Origin: Batillaria attramentaria
Taxonomy: Eukaryota > Mollusca > Gastropoda > Batillariidae
Length of the DNA stretch: 64,000 nucleotides
Direction: 5' to 3'
Assembly (NCBI GenBank): GCA_018292915.2
Contig: JACVVK020000142.1
Span: 260,001 to 324,000 of the forward strand
Shown: positions 63,276 to 64,000 of the stretch, in pieces
Layout of the letters: the number at the start of each line of letters is the position of its first letter
Numbering within the stretch: position 1 is the stretch's first letter
Program-made: the position numbers and the translations under genes
Notes under the pieces: generated by a model
The model's database searches: none
Told to the model about the DNA's origin: nothing
What the model saw: the letters and a program-made list of their open reading frames with translations, nothing else

Positions 63276-64000
63276 ATTAATTTATGTCTGCATGAATTTA
63301 AATTTGCATTTGATTATACTAGTATTTCCTGCAATAAGAGGCGTCAAGGAACCATTAAAATCTTGCGTGATTTTCGCACAGAAGACCAAAACCGAGAGAG
63401 TCAAAAACCTGGAATATTCGTGCGCGGTACGAAATGTGTTAAAAACCAGAACCGACAATGAAAGCTCGAACAGCCAAACACAAAAGATAGCAACAAAGTC
63501 GGCGAACTGTGTACACGTATGCTCATTGAGAATTACAAAAAAAAAAGCTGAAAGGAAAGGGCGTTTAAAAAAAAAGTTTAGAAATGAGAACCTACGAAGA
63601 AAGGCCGATTCGCAAAACATCAAAGCGGGGAACGAAAAAAGGAAGAAAAGTAAGACAAAAAAAAGAAGAAGAAAAATGAGGTTTTCATTGGCCCTGCAGG
63701 CAGCTATTATTAAAGAGAGAGAGAGAGAGAGAGAGAGAACACGCAGGTCAACTGTCGACTTGCAGTTTAACTCATTCCACACGAGCTACGACTATAGTCG
63801 TGACAGTATGTCTGCATTTTACTTCCCCTTTACGATATGTCTGCTGTCAGGTTTCCTTGGCAACCCCCTGAAGGGATGTCAAAGTAAATACAACATCTGA
63901 GCAATACTTCCCCCATGTATAAAATCATTTGGCCCACACGGTGCAATGTGACCACGAGATCCAGGCAGCCGGGGCCAGACGGATGATGCTAGCGTCAGTG
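63276..64000. other. Non-coding stretch, basic low-complexity frame
   Basis: A 202-codon frame (63292-63900) is Lys/Arg-rich because of A-rich sequence and crosses (GA)n at 63713-63738. No motif is visible and it is not called a gene. Part of it (about 63420-63445) resembles 44231-44255. Confidence 0.4.

Noticed and set aside
63292..63900. 202-codon plus-strand frame
   Set aside because: A-rich, Lys/Arg-biased, crosses a GA repeat and has no motif or splice context.

Overview
This window reads as a repeat-dense invertebrate nuclear genome, most likely a mollusc and perhaps a caenogastropod. The grounds are spliced exons, about 20 copies of one tRNA-derived SINE, 5'-truncated non-LTR retrotransposons with target-site duplications, very long (CA)n/(GA)n arrays and many poly-C/poly-G runs. 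There are no bacterial operons, rRNA genes or CRISPR arrays. The species assignment is inference; the repeats themselves are read directly.

Host coding sequence is sparse. Three pieces can be defended to different degrees, all on the plus strand. (1) A short terminal coding exon at 1019-1171 follows a textbook splice acceptor; its gene is not recognised. (2) A possible first exon starts at ATG 5110 in a CpG-rich patch. (3) The best gene is a first coding exon at 27824-28289 with an ideal start context, a signal peptide, the N-terminal part of a BMP/GDF-type TGF-beta prodomain and a consensus splice donor. No cystine-knot ligand domain is visible downstream, so the first intron probably runs past the window end (at least about 35.7 kb). 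GC boxes near 25640 and CpG-rich DNA at 26650-27110 are candidate promoter or leader sequence.

The rest is a layered record of mobile elements. A 5'-truncated non-LTR element (17803-19690) keeps a 539-codon open frame with reverse transcriptase motifs. Elements sharing its 3' end (AATAAA...CTGTTTAAA) have inserted at 15628-15884, 24756-24880 and 52483-52620, each with a perfect 13-16 bp duplication. A second LINE type, with RNase H/zinc-like C-terminal remnants, lies at 15164, 22190, 46300, 58735, 61260 and 62702. The main SINE occurs throughout, many copies with clear duplications; one splits a LINE fragment at 61346-61537 and another adjoins an older repeat at 31022.

Several repeat families have no recognised autonomous partner: a roughly 240-bp dispersed family ('R230', my label), a TTAA-flanked foldback family of about 310 bp, a 113-bp foldback element in the BMP/GDF intron, a CRE-palindrome element, a decayed tandem array (57474-58215) and a tandem duplication (35800-36385). 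A decayed THAP-like domain sits between 50-bp inverted repeats (34180-35061). Positions and similarities were found by eye; no alignment or database search was run.
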